Shown: positions 27,062 through 36,467, counted from the first letter of the stretch. The stretch is DNA of 64,000 bases from Streptomyces diastatochromogenes (GCA_026913215.1 JAPTYK010000001.1:1860001-1924000); one strand, 5' to 3'. Program-made: numbers and translations. Notes: generated by a model from the letters alone, not told the origin.

Positions 27062-27171
27062 CGGCTACATATGTGGCGCCGCGCATAGTGTCTCATCGCC
27101 GCGGCGGATCGGACCAGGGAGATACGTCACAGCCGCTTCGCGTGGTTCGTCCCGAAAAGCTGACCCAAAGA

Positions 27172-27200
27172 CCGAGAGGCCCCTTTTCGGGGCCTCTCGG
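27172..27200. terminator. 12-bp GC-rich hairpin terminator
   Basis: CCGAGAGGCCCC and GGGGCCTCTCGG pair perfectly around TTTTC. On the minus strand it follows the VIT-type transporter gene and is succeeded by TCTTT, so it probably ends that transcript. It could also end a short plus-strand RNA. Confidence 0.8.
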
Positions 27201-27249
27201 CTGTCTGCGGCGGTACGGAATCCGCACCCGCCCACGGGGCCGCGGGCGG

Positions 27250-27978
27250 CTAAAGAGCGGCCCCGAGCAGCATTCCCAATCCGTATGTAACGGCCGCGGC
27301 GGCGCCGCCCAGGACGAGCTGGCGCATGCCGCTGAAGAGCCAGCCGCGGGCGGTCACCCGGGCCACCAGGGCGCCGCAGGCGAAGAGCCCGAAGAGCGCG
27401 AGCAGCACGGCCGGCCAGAGCGCGGTCGCCCCGAGCAGGTACGGCAGGAGCGGGAGGAGCGCGCCGAGCGCGAAGGAACCGAAGGACGAGACGGCGGCGA
27501 CCATCGGCGACGGCAGGTCGTCCGGGTCGATGCCGAGCTCCTCGCGGGCGTGGATCTCCAGGGCCTGCTCCGGGTCCTTCGACAGCTGCATCGCGACCTC
27601 GCGGGCGAGCGCGGGCTCGACGCCCCGGGAGACGTAGAGCGCGGCGAGCTCCTCCATCTCGTCGATGGGGTGCTTGCGCAACTGGCGGCGCTCGACGTCC
27701 AGTTCCGCCTGGACGAGCTCGCGCTGCGAGGCGACGGAGGTGTACTCGCCGGCCGCCATGGAGAAGGCGCCGGCGGCGAGGCCCGCGAGGCCGGTGATGA
27801 CGACGGTCTGCGTGGAGACCTGACCACCGGCGACACCGGTCATCAGGGCGAGGTTGGAGACGAGACCGTCCATCGCGCCGAACACCGCCGGGCGCAGCCA
27901 ACCGCCGTTCACGTCGCGGTGCGTGTGGTTGTCGCGGTGGGCCTCGTGCAGTGGCGCCTGAGCTTCGATGATGGACAT
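27250..27978 (-). CDS. VIT1/CCC1-family iron/manganese transporter
   Basis: Intact 242-residue membrane transporter of the VIT (vacuolar iron transporter/nodulin-21) family. The pattern is typical: NGGWLRPAVFGAMDGLVSNLALMTGVAGG, GLAGLAAGAFSMAAGEYTSV with the conserved Met/Glu in the second helix, an extended cytoplasmic acidic segment (ELVQAELDVERRQLRKHPIDEMEELAALYV and EELGIDPDDLPSP), then three more helices. It exports Fe2+ or Mn2+ to guard against metal stress. The N-terminal EAHRDNHTHRD is His-rich. ATG at 27978 follows GGGGAGAG. The upstream dyad TAAGGC-CC-GCCTCA (28083-28096) might be a DtxR/IdeR-type site, but the match to the iron box is weak. Confidence 0.93.
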   Translation of the reverse strand: MSIIEAQAPLHEAHRDNHTHRDVNGGWLRPAVFGAMDGLVSNLALMTGVAGGQVSTQTVVITGLAGLAAGAFSMAAGEYTSVASQRELVQAELDVERRQLRKHPIDEMEELAALYVSRGVEPALAREVAMQLSKDPEQALEIHAREELGIDPDDLPSPMVAAVSSFGSFALGALLPLLPYLLGATALWPAVLLALFGLFACGALVARVTARGWLFSGMRQLVLGGAAAAVTYGLGMLLGAAL

Positions 27979-28231
27979 GACTCTCCCCTCGTTCCGGCGG
28001 GCCGGGATGCACCCGCCGCCCCCAACGCCCTCGAAAATACGCCCGATGTAAGGGTCGCGCCAGCAAGCCAGGCCGTACTTACTAAGGCCCGCCTCACTGA
28101 GGGCACCCCAATCTGGCGAGCCGTCAGCCGGGTGACAGAGACGTTTCTTCGGCGAGTTCGCGGCCCCTGGTGGCACAGATGCAGGCAACGGGGCGCCGTC
28201 GTCGGCGCCCCCGCGACGGAAGGGGCGCGAG

Positions 28232-29224
28232 ATGGTCAACAGCACGGCATGCGGCACGCGTGAACGGGCGAGAGGGGCGCTCCTCGGCCTCGCCGTCGGC
28301 GACGCCCTCGGCGCCCCCGCCGAGAACCTGCGGCCCTCCGAGATCCGCCGCCGCTGGGGCCGCATCGAGGGCTTCGTGACGGACCGCCCGGCGGGCACCG
28401 ACGACACGGAGTACGCGATCTTCTCCGCGCTCCTCCTCGCCCGGCACGGCTCCGCCCTCACCGTCCACCACGTCGAGCGGGCCTGGCACCACTGGATCGC
28501 CGACCTCGACGAAGGCCCCTTCCGCGGGGCGGGGTTCTCGGAGCGCGGCACCCTGGAGAACCTCCGCCGGGGCCTGGCCGCCCCATCTCGGCCCAGCACC
28601 GCCACGCCTGGTCGGACGGCCTCGCCATGCGCGCGGCCCCCTTCGGCGTCTTCGCCGCCGGCCGCCCGGCGGAAGCGGCCCGGCTCGTCGCCATCGACGG
28701 CAGCGTCAGCCACGACGGCGAGGGCATCTACGGCGGCCAGGCGGTCGCGGCGGGCGTGGCCGCCGCGATGGCGGGAGCGACCGTCACGTCCGTGATCGCG
28801 GCGGCCTCTCCGTCGTCCCGATGGACTCCTGGACGGCCCGCTCGCTGCGCCGCGCGGTGGTCGCCGCCCAGCGCGTCCAGCCCGACCCCTCACCCGCGAA
28901 CGCCAGGTCCGCTCCGCCGTCGTCATCGGCGGCTACCCCTGGACCGACCTGGCCCCGGAGGCGGTCGGCCTGGCCTTCGGCGCCTTCGCCGCCGCCCGGG
29001 GCGACTTCCGTACGGCGGTCCTCACCGCGGTCAACATGGGCCGCGACGCCGACACGACGGCGGCGGTGGCGGGCGCCCTGGCCGGCGCGGCGGGCGGCGT
29101 GGCCTCGATCCCGCAGGACTGGGCCTCCGCCATCACCCCGGTGACGGGCAGCTGCCTCCCATCAATGCGCGGCCACCACGTCCTGGACATCGCCGACCTC
29201 CTGACCCCGGAGGAGGCGGCATGA
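28232..29224 (+). CDS. ADP-ribosylglycohydrolase family protein 1 (frameshifted)
   Basis: First of four adjacent ADP-ribosylglycohydrolase (DraG-fold) genes. ATG 28232 follows GGAAGGGGC. The N-terminal ARGALLGLAVGDALGAPAEN and PAGTDDTEYAIFSALLLARHG carry the first metal-binding motif (DDT). The C-terminal VNMGRDADTTAAVAGALAGA carries the second (DxDT). Both sites are canonical, so it is probably an active Mg2+-dependent glycohydrolase. Frame changes lie near 28585, 28805 and 28893. About 331 codons. The last codons overlap the next ATG (ATGA at 29221-29224). The substrate may be an ADP-ribosyl or other N-/O-ribosyl compound. Confidence 0.87.
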
Positions 29225-30743
29225 GCACGGACGTGACCACTGCGGGCGGGACCCTGGGGCCGGACACGGTCGCTGTCACCGCTGTGGGCGGGACCTCGGG
29301 GCCAGACGGCATCGCCGCCAGCCCTGTGGGCAATCGTCCCGCAGGGCGGGACGGGTGGGCACAGCCCACGGTGCCGGGTTCCGGCCCCTGCTCGGTGACC
29401 CGCAGGACCACGCCCCGTCGCGGAGCGCGGAGGCACGGGGCGCGGAGGCACGGGGACCGGACCGCGGGGCCTCGCCCTGGTGCCGGGGGCGGACGAATCG
29501 GGCTTCGCCCCGCAGGGCTTCGCGCGAGCCCCCGCCCCGCCCCCGTCCGCGGCACCGGCTCCTGGGGCGGCGCCCGGACCGCCCTGCACCCGACGCCCCG
29601 CAGGGCGACCCGCGAGCAGACGGAGGGCCTGCTGCTCGGGCTCGCCGCGGGCGACGCGTCCGGCTGGCCCGCCGCAAGGCACCGCGCCGCCCGCATGCCC
29701 GAATGGACCCGCCGCCTCACCCGCGAACTCGACACCTTCGCCGAGCAGAACGCGACGACCACCCTCCCCGTCCCCATCGCCCTCAACCAGCCCCCCGAGC
29801 CCCTCCGCCTGGGCCCCTCCGACGACGCCGAGTGGGCGGTGTTCACCGCCGAGGCGATCCTCGCCGCCGACAGCGGGATCTTCGCCGCCCTCCCCCCGGA
29901 CCGCCGCCTCCGCACCGCCGTCGACCTCGCCTGGAACGTCCTCGCCGGCCAGGTCGCCGCCGCCGCGGACCGCGCTCCCGAGGTCGAGTCGGCCGTACTC
30001 CCTCCGCGCCCGGATCTCGGTCCGCGCGGGCCTCGGCAATCTCGCCACCGGTCTGCGCCCGCCCGCGACGGGCCACGACAACCCGCACTTCTTCGACGAC
30101 GCGGCCTGCGTCCGGGCCGCCGTCCTCGCCGTCGTGCACCCCGGCGACCTCGCGCGGCCGCCGAACTCGCCGAGTTCGACGCCCGGTACACCCAGGACGG
30201 CGACGGCGTGCACGGCGCCCGCGCGACGGCGGCGGCCGTCGCCGCGGCCCTCGGCGGGCGACGGTCGACGAGGCCGTCGAGACGGCGCTCGCCGAACTCC
30301 CGCCCGGCACCGAGATCGGCCGCAACGCCCGGCACGCCGTGCGGCTCGCCCGGACCGCCGACTCGGCCTTCGAACTGGTCCCGCTCCTGGAGCACCAGAT
30401 CGTGGACCACGTCTACAGCTACGGCATCGCCGCCGCCGAGACCGTCCCGGTCGCCCTGGCCCTCGCCACCGCCGCCCGGGGCGGGATGACGGCGGCGGTA
30501 CCGGCCGCCGCCTGCCTCTCCCGGGTCGCCGACTCGGCCCCGGCGCTGGCGGGCGCGCTCACCGGCGCGCTGGGCGGCGCCCGTTCGGTCCCGGCGAGCT
30601 GGCGCGAGGCGTGCAGGACGCTCGCGGGCTGCGCGCTGCCCCGGCTCGCGGGGACGGATCTGGTGGAACTCGCCGGGCTGCTCGGAGCCGTGGAACCGGC
30701 CACCCCAGGTGGACAATTCCGACATGACACCCACACTGGATGA
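29221..30743 (+). CDS. ADP-ribosylglycohydrolase family protein 2, divergent active site (frameshifted)
   Basis: Starts at ATG 29221 inside the stop of the previous gene. About 130 codons of low-complexity sequence, including a copy of a repeat arm (29326-29362) and a 15-nt tandem repeat, precede the domain. The domain begins TREQTEGLLLGLAAGDASGW; SDDAEWAVFTAEAILA stands where active members have DDT. Near the C-terminus CLSRVADSAPALAGALTGALGG replaces the usual GRDADTxAAxAGALxGA, so one metal-ligand Asp has become Val. It may bind ribosyl ligands without cleaving them, or use a changed mechanism. Frame changes near 30000, 30155 and 30260. It ends at TGA 30743, overlapping the next start. Confidence 0.75.
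29326..29362 (+). repeat. Single arm (copy A) of the 232-bp inverted repeat family
   Basis: 37 nt identical to the left arm of copy B at 32185-32221, beginning GTGGGCAATCGTCCCGC and ending GGGTGGGCAC. It has an internal hairpin (CGTCCCGC-AGG-GCGGGACG). It lies in the N-terminal extension of the second ADP-ribosylglycohydrolase gene. No matching right arm is seen nearby. Confidence 0.8.
29425..29454 (+). repeat. 15-nt tandem duplication
   Basis: GCGCGGAGGCACGGG occurs twice without a spacer (29425-29439 and 29440-29454). It adds five residues per unit and so keeps the frame. It sits in the same low-complexity N-terminal extension as repeat arm A. Confidence 0.75.
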
Positions 30744-31871
30744 CCGGATCACCGGAAGTCTCCTCGGGGCCGCCGTCGGCGACGCGCTCGGCGGCCCCGT
30801 CGAGGGCTACACCCCGAGCAGATCGTGGAACGCCACGGCGGCCGCGTCACCGGGATCGTCGGCCCCTGGAACGGCGGCGACTGGCGCACCGCCCGCCCCC
30901 TCGCGCCGTACCACAAGGGCGACGGGCACGTCACCGACGACACCTTGATGACCCACGCCCTGATCCGGGTGTACGAGAGGGTCCGCGGCCACCTCGACGC
31001 GTACGCGGTCGCGGACCACCTCGTCCCCGAACTCATCGGCTCCCCCGTCTGGATCCCGGAGCTGGAGGCCGAGGCGCTCCCCCTCCAGCGGATCTTCCTC
31101 GCCGAGAAGTGGATCGTGACCCGGCTCCACTACGGCCACGCGGACCCCCGCGAGGCAGGCAACGGCAACGTCGTCAACTGCGGGGCGGCGATGTACATGG
31201 CGCCGGTCGGCCTGGTCAACGCCGCCCATCCGGCGGCCGCCTACGCCGAGGCGGTCGACCTGACGGGCGCGCACCAGTCCTCGTACGGCCGGGAGGCGGC
31301 GGGCGTCTTCGCGGCGGCGGTCGCGGCGGCCTGCGCGCCGGGCGCGACACCGGCGTCGGTGGTGGAGGCGGCCCTGTCCCTGGCGAAGGACGGCACGCGC
31401 GCGGCGATCGAGGCGGTCACCGAAGCGGCGGCCGGACAGAGAGACTTCGAGTCCGCCCTCGTTCCCCTCCGCCGGGCCGTGGCCCCCTTCGACACGGTCG
31501 GCCCCGACTACCGCGCCCCCTCCTCGGCGCCCGCCGCCCTCCCGCCTGCACGCGATCGAGGAACTCCCGATCGCCCTCGGCATGCTCCTCGTCGGCGGGG
31601 CGATTACCGCCGTACGGTCCTGGGCGCGGTCAACTACGGCCGCGACTGCGACTCGATCGCCACGATGGCGGGCGCGATCGTGGGCGCCCTGCACGGCGAG
31701 TCCGCCGTCCCGTCGGACTGGGCGAAGCGGGTGGCGGAGGCGAGCCGCCTGGACCTCCACGCCCCCGCGAGGGCGCTGACGGCGGTGGCCCGCGAGATCT
31801 TCACCCGGGACCTGGAGGCCCGCCGCTCCCACGAAGCGGCCTTCGCGACCCTGACGAGCGCGGCCCGGTGA
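30724..31871 (+). CDS. ADP-ribosylglycohydrolase family protein 3 (frameshifted)
   Basis: Starts at ATG 30724 (MTPTLDDRITGSLLGAAVGDALGGPVEGYTP), inside the end of the previous gene. HVTDDTLMTHALIRVYERV holds the first metal motif and VNYGRDCDSIATMAGAIVGALHG the second; both are complete, so it is probably active. An unusual middle part (RLHYGHADPREAGNGNVVNCGAAMYMAP) matches the DraG subgroup in which GNG-NCGAAM-P surrounds the substrate pocket. Frame changes near 30818, 31520 and 31600. Its TGA overlaps the GTG of the next gene (GTGA at 31868-31871). About 382 codons. Confidence 0.87.
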
Positions 31872-33495
31872 CCCTCCGCCTGACCTGGGTCCAACCCGAG
31901 GACCTCGTGGGCCACGAGCTCCGCCAGGCGTCCGAGGACGGCCGCGACGCCGACGCCCTGGCGGCCCGGTGGCGGGCGGCGGGCGGCCCGCCGGCCCCGG
32001 AGGCGGCGGGCGCCTCCCGACCCCCGCCCGGACCTCCGCCCCTGGCGGAAGCCCTCCTGGACTCCTTGGCATCCCTCCCTCCCCTGTCCACCGCCGAGCC
32101 CACCGCCCTCCCGGCGATCCAGGCCCTGACGGCGGCCCCGCGTGGACCCGCACCGGGCCGGGCGATGCCCCCGTCCACCCCCGTGTGGGCAATCGTCCCG
32201 CAGGGCGGGACGGGTGGGCACACGGGACGGCGCCCCCAGCGGCGCCTCCTCGTCACGCGCCTGAACCCGCACCCCAGGGAGCTGTGCACGGGGTGCGGGT
32301 CCAGGATCGGAAGCCTCTGGCGCCGGCAGGGCGCGGGTCCGTGTGCCCACCCTCCCCCAAGCTCTCGGCTTCGCTCGAGCAGGAGGGACCCCTCGCCCCA
32401 GCGGAACAACTGCCCACAACGGCGCGGACGCGGCCCGCAACCCGCCGCTCCGCGACCGCCTCCACGCCGCCTGGCTGGGAAGGGCCGTCGGGTGTCTGCT
32501 CGGCAAGCCCGTCGAGAAGCTTCCCCTCCCCGCTCTCCGGGCCCTCGCCCGCGCCGCCGGCAACTGGCCGCTCAGCACCTGGTTCACGGAGCGCGGTGTC
32601 CCGCCGGAGCTGCTCGCCGCCCACCCGTGGAACCGGCGCTCCGCCGGGACCTCGCTCGCCGAGAACATCGACGGCATGCCCGAGGACGACGACCTCAACT
32701 ACCCGCTCCTGAACCTGCTGCTGCTCCAGCGGTACGGGCGCGGTTTCACGACCGCGGACGTCGCCCGGCTCTGGCTCGACGAGCTGCCCGCGGGGCGTAC
32801 GTTCACGGCCGAGCGCGTCGCCTACCGCAATCTGCTGGACGGGGTCGAGCCCCGCTGACCGCCGTGCGCCGCAATCCGTTCCGGAGTGGATCGGGGCCCA
32901 GATCAGGGCCGATGTGCACGGCTGGACCCACCCGGGCGACCCGGTGGCCGCCGCGGCGCAGGCGTACCGGGACGCCGTGCTGACGCACACCGCGAACGGC
33001 GTCTACGGCGCGATGTTCGTCGCCGCAGTCCTCGCCGCCGCGGCGGGCGGACGGCGGACGTCCACCAGGCGCTCGCCGCCGGTCTGGGGTGGTCCCGCCG
33101 GGCTCGCGGCTCGCGGAGGCCGTCCGCCGGGGCATCGGGCACGCCCGCGCCACGCCGGACTTCGACGTGGTCGTCGACCGTCTGCACGCCGAACTCGGCG
33201 GGTACCACTGGTGCATGCCGTGCCCAACGCCGCCCTGCTCGCCGCCGCCCTCACCCACGCGGACGGCGACTTCTCCCGCTCCGTCTGCGCGGCGGTCTCG
33301 GGCGGCTGGGACACCGATTCCAACGGCGCCACCGCCGGTTCGGTGGCCGGGCTGCTCGCCGGGCACCCGGACCGGCTGCCCGAGCGCTGGACCTCCCCCC
33401 TCAAGAACCGGCTGGCGACCTCGGTGTCGTCCTTCGACGGCATCGGCTTCGACACCCTGGCCGAACTGACACATCTGGAGGCAGTACGCCCATGA
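31868..33495 (+). CDS. ADP-ribosylglycohydrolase family protein 4, interrupted by repeat copy B (frameshifted)
   Basis: Starts GTG 31868 (VTLRLTWVQPEDLVGHELRQ). An N-terminal region (to about 32130) is joined by a linker to the glycohydrolase domain, which begins LRDRLHAAWLGRAVGCLLGKPVEKLPL near 32440. The 232-bp inverted repeat (32185-32417) occupies the linker. The domain has SLAENIDGMPEDDDLNYPLL (first acidic site), THTANGVYGAMFVAAVLAAA and AVSGGWDTDSNGATAGSVAGLLAG (second metal site, complete). Frame changes near 32430, 32855, 33050-33090 and 33208. Ends TGA 33493-33495, overlapping the kinase start by ATGA. Whether the repeat inactivates the gene cannot be told from this sequence. Confidence 0.82.
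32185..32417. repeat. Inverted repeat element, copy B (233 bp)
   Basis: Left end GTGGGCAATCGTCCCGCAGG; right end, read from the other strand, GTGGGCAGTTGTTCCGCTGG. Inside the right arm is a GCTCGAGCGAAGCCGAGAGC block flanked by GGGGTCCC and GGGGGAGGGTGGGCACACGG. The inner parts also pair (GGCGCC on both sides). It has no transposase gene and resembles a MITE or a large REP unit. It lies in the linker region of the fourth ADP-ribosylglycohydrolase gene. Confidence 0.85.
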
Positions 33496-34407
33496 CCGGC
33501 ATCGTCGTACTCGGCAGCACCAACATGGACCTCGTCACCTACGTCGCACGGGCCCCGCCCTCGGTGAGACGGTCACCGGCCGCTCCTTCCGCACGGTCCC
33601 CGGCGGCAAGGGCGCCAACCAGGCTGTCGCCGCCGCCCGCGCGGGCGGCGAGGTGGCGATGATCGGCGCGGTCGGCACGGACGACTTCGGGGCCCGGCTC
33701 CGCGCCACCCTGGAGCACTGCGCGGTGGACACGGACCTCCTGCGCACCGCCGAGGGCGCCTCCGGCACCGCCCACATCGTCGTCGACGACGAGGGCGGCA
33801 ACGCGATCGTCGTCGTCCCCGGCGCCAACGGCACCGTCACCTCCCTCAGCCACGGCGACGAGGCCCTCATCGGCACCGCCGACGCCCTGCTCCTCCAGCT
33901 CGAACTCCCCCTCCCCGTCGTCGTCGAGGGCGCCGCCACCGCCCGCCGGCTCGGCGTCCGCACGATCCTCACCCCGCCCCCGCGCAGCCCCTGCCGCCGG
34001 AACTCCTCGCCGCCACCGACCTGTTGGTGCCCAACGAGCACGAGGCCGCCGCGCTCACCGGCCTCACCGACCGCGCGCGGCGGCGCGGGCCCTGCTGCGG
34101 GACGTCCCCGAGGTGGTCGTCACCCTGGGCGCGGCCGGCAGCCTGTACGCCGCCCGGGGCGCCGAACCGCTCGCCGTGCCCGCGCCCCGGGTCCGGGCCG
34201 TGGACACCACAGGAGCGGGCGACACCTTCGTCGGCGCCCTCGCGGTCGCCCTCGGCGAGGGCCGTCCCGCCCCGGAGGCGCTCGCCTGGGCGCAGACGGC
34301 CGCCGCGCTGTCCGTCCGGCGCGAGGGCGCGTCGACCTCGATGCCGTACCGCGTCGAGATCGAGGCCGCGTTCCTCTCCCCACAGCCTGGAGGCCGACGC
34401 CGTATGA
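33492..34407 (+). CDS. rbsK: PfkB-family sugar kinase, ribokinase-like (frameshifted)
   Basis: Phosphorylates ribose or a ribonucleoside at the expense of ATP. MTGIVVLGSTNMDLVTYVAR at the start is the usual ribokinase N-terminus (GS-N-D). GRSFRTVPGGKGANQAVAAARAG is PfkB signature 1. VRAVDTTGAGDTFVGALAVAL is signature 2 with the catalytic Asp in GAGD. Frame changes near 33555, 33980, 34075 and 34378. It begins within the stop of the fourth glycohydrolase gene (ATGA) and ends within the start of the CoA-transferase gene (ATGA at 34404-34407). The natural reading is that it phosphorylates ribose set free by the glycohydrolases. Confidence 0.88.
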
Positions 34408-35606
34408 GCACCGAGAAGTCCACGGCGCCCCTGGACGGGCTGCGCGTGCTGGATCTCGCGACCCTCTTCGCCGGCCCGCTCGCGGCCATGATGCTGGGCG
34501 ACTTCGGCGCCGACGTCGTCAAGGTCGAGCACCCCCGCAAGCCGGATCCGTCCCGTGGCCACGGCCCCGCCAAGGACGGGATCGGCCTGTGGTGGAAGGT
34601 CCTCGGCCGGAACAAGCGGACGATCACCCTCGACCTGTCCTCGCCGGGCGGCCGCGACACCCTGCTCGCGCTCGCCGCCGACGCGGACGTGATCGTGGAG
34701 AACTTCCGCCCCGGCACCCTGGAACGCTGGGGTCTGGGCTGGGAGGAGCTTTCCGCCGTCAACCCGCGTCTGGTCCTGGCCCGGGTCACCGGCTTCGGCC
34801 AGTTCGGCCCGTACGCCCACCGCCCCGGCTTCGGCACCCTCGCCGAGGCGATGAGCGGCTTCGCCGCGATCACCGGCGAGCCGGACGGCCCGCCGACGCT
34901 GCCGCCCTTCGGCCTCGCCGACTCGATCGCGGCCCTCGCCACCGCGTACGCCGTGATGACCGCGCTCACCGCCAGGACCACGACCGGCCGCGGCCAGGTC
35001 GTCGACATGGCGATCATCGAACCGATGCTCTCCGTCATCGGACCCCACCCCCTCTGGTACGACCAGCTCGGTTACGTCCAGCCCAGGACCGGCAACCGCT
35101 CCCGCAACAACGCCCCGCGCAACACCTACCGGACCTCCGACGGCTCCTGGGTCGCCGTCTCCACCTCCGCCCAGTCGATCGCCGAGCGGGTGCTGCGGCT
35201 CGTCGGCCGCCCGGAGCTGATCGACGAGCCGTGGTTCGCCGACGGCACGGGCCGGGCCGGGCACGCGGACGTCCTGGACGAGGCGGTCGGCTCGTGGATC
35301 GCCCGCCACACCCGCGAGGAGGCGATGACGGCCTTCGAGAAGGCGGAGGCGGCCATCGCCCCCGTCTACGACGTCCGGGACGTCGTGGACGATCCCCAGT
35401 ACCGGGCGCTGCGGACCGTGACCGAGGTGCAGGACCCCGAACTCGGCCCGATCAAGATGCAGAACGTCCTCTTCCGCCTCTCCGAGACCCCCGGTGGCAT
35501 CCGCTGGGCCGGCCGGCCGCACGGCGCCGACACCACCGCCGTCCTCGCCGAACTCGGCCTCAGCCCCGCCGAGATCGACGCCCTCCGCGAGCAGGGCGCG
35601 GTATGA
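34404..35606 (+). CDS. CaiB/BaiF family III CoA-transferase
   Basis: Intact 400-residue family III CoA-transferase. The N-terminus LDGLRVLDLATLFAGPLAAMMLGDFGADVVKVEHP and ENFRPGTLERWGLGWEEL are diagnostic. The catalytic Asp, as in formyl-CoA transferase, lies in the region around RGQVVDMAIIEPML. C-terminal FSRL-like VLFRLSETPGGIRWAGRPHG closes the domain. It would move CoA from one acyl-CoA to a free carboxylic acid, for example a C4-C5 hydroxyacid given the lyase next door. It overlaps both neighbours by ATGA. Related pairs act in citramalate and itaconate metabolism. Confidence 0.92.
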   Translation: MSTEKSTAPLDGLRVLDLATLFAGPLAAMMLGDFGADVVKVEHPRKPDPSRGHGPAKDGIGLWWKVLGRNKRTITLDLSSPGGRDTLLALAADADVIVENFRPGTLERWGLGWEELSAVNPRLVLARVTGFGQFGPYAHRPGFGTLAEAMSGFAAITGEPDGPPTLPPFGLADSIAALATAYAVMTALTARTTTGRGQVVDMAIIEPMLSVIGPHPLWYDQLGYVQPRTGNRSRNNAPRNTYRTSDGSWVAVSTSAQSIAERVLRLVGRPELIDEPWFADGTGRAGHADVLDEAVGSWIARHTREEAMTAFEKAEAAIAPVYDVRDVVDDPQYRALRTVTEVQDPELGPIKMQNVLFRLSETPGGIRWAGRPHGADTTAVLAELGLSPAEIDALREQGAV

Positions 35607-36402
35607 GCCCGCGCACCCCGCTCACCTGGCTGTACGCCCCCGGCGACCGTCCCGGGGTCGTCCTCAAGGCGCTGTCCTCCGGCGCCGACGTCGTGATCGT
35701 CGACCTGGAGGACGCGGTCGCCCCGCACCGCAAGGCGTACGCCCTGGACGCCACGGCCGATCTCCTCGCGGACGTCCACCCCGTCCCGGTGCACGTCCGC
35801 GTCCACACCCCGCGCGACATCCCCACCCTGGCCCCCTCCCCGGCCTCTGCGGTCTCCGTGTACCCAAGGTGACACACGCCACTGACATCCACCGGATCGC
35901 CGGGCTCGCCCGGGTCTCGCGCTCTATCCGCTCCTGGAGAGCGCCCTCGCCGTGGAGCACGCCTACGCCATCGCCACGGCCCATCCCGCCGTCCGGGGCA
36001 TCTCCTCGGCGAGGCCGACCTCCGCGCCGACCTGGGGTGCGGGAGGACAGCGGCCTCGACTGGCCGCGCGGCCGCGTGGTGGTCGCCGCCCGCGCGGCGG
36101 CCCTCCCGCCGCCGGTGCAGTCCGTCCATCCGGACGTCGGCGACCTGGACGCGCTCGCGGTCGGCTGCGCCCGGGGCCGGGCGATGGGCTTCCTGGGCCG
36201 GGCGGCGATCCATCCCCGCCAGCTCCCGGTCATCGAGCGCGCCTACCTCCCCACCCCGGAGGAGGTCGACGCGGCCCGTGAGGTCGTCGAGGCGGCCGGG
36301 GCCGAGCGGGGCGCCCTCGCCCTCCCGGACGGCCGTTTCGTCGACGCGGCGGTGGTGGAGGGCGCCCACCGGGTCCTGGCCCTCGCGGCCCGCACGGCCT
36401 GA
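35603..36402 (+). CDS. CitE/HpcH-family CoA-ester lyase (frameshifted)
   Basis: A TIM-barrel CoA-ester lyase like citrate lyase beta or malyl/citramalyl-CoA lyase, which splits a beta-hydroxyacyl-CoA. It starts ATG 35603 (MSPRTPLTWLYAPGDRPGVV), with VVIVDLEDAVAPHRKAYA supplying the conserved acidic metal ligand and VHVRVHTPRD the next strand. GLCGLRVPKV, LALYPLLESALAVEHAYAIA and the C-terminal GRAMGFLGRAAIHPRQLPVI (conserved GF-GR-IHP) confirm the family. Frames change near 35830, 35925 and at several points in 35990-36060. It is the last gene of the operon and is followed by a hairpin. Confidence 0.87.
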
Positions 36403-36412
36403 GGCACGACGA

Positions 36413-36447
36413 AGGGCCGCCGGAAACCCCTGCGGCCCGGCGGCCCT
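36413..36447. terminator. Bidirectional hairpin between CitE-like gene and lgt
   Basis: AGGGCCGCCGG and CCGGCGGCCCT form a perfect 11-bp stem around a 13-nt loop, between convergent genes. Confidence 0.8.
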
Positions 36448-36467
36448 CGCGACGTACTACGGTCCGG

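Larger units (their letters stand above)
26742..27249. other. 508-bp intergenic region upstream of gltB
   Basis: The longest gene-free stretch in the window. It holds the presumed gltB promoter, two GlnR-box-like sites (26805-26820 and 27035-27061), the palindrome CGAAATTTCG (26801-26810) and a terminator hairpin (27172-27200). No convincing protein gene is present. A short plus-strand transcript running from about 27095 to the hairpin is possible. A T-arm-like GGTTCGAAACC occurs at 27041-27051, but the rest of a tRNA cannot be folded around it. Confidence 0.6.

Noticed and set aside
28232..33495. The glycohydrolase genes as pseudogenes
   Set aside because: Conserved motifs and codon bias continue on each side of every shift, and neighbouring housekeeping genes show the same kind of shifts, so sequence error is more likely than decay.
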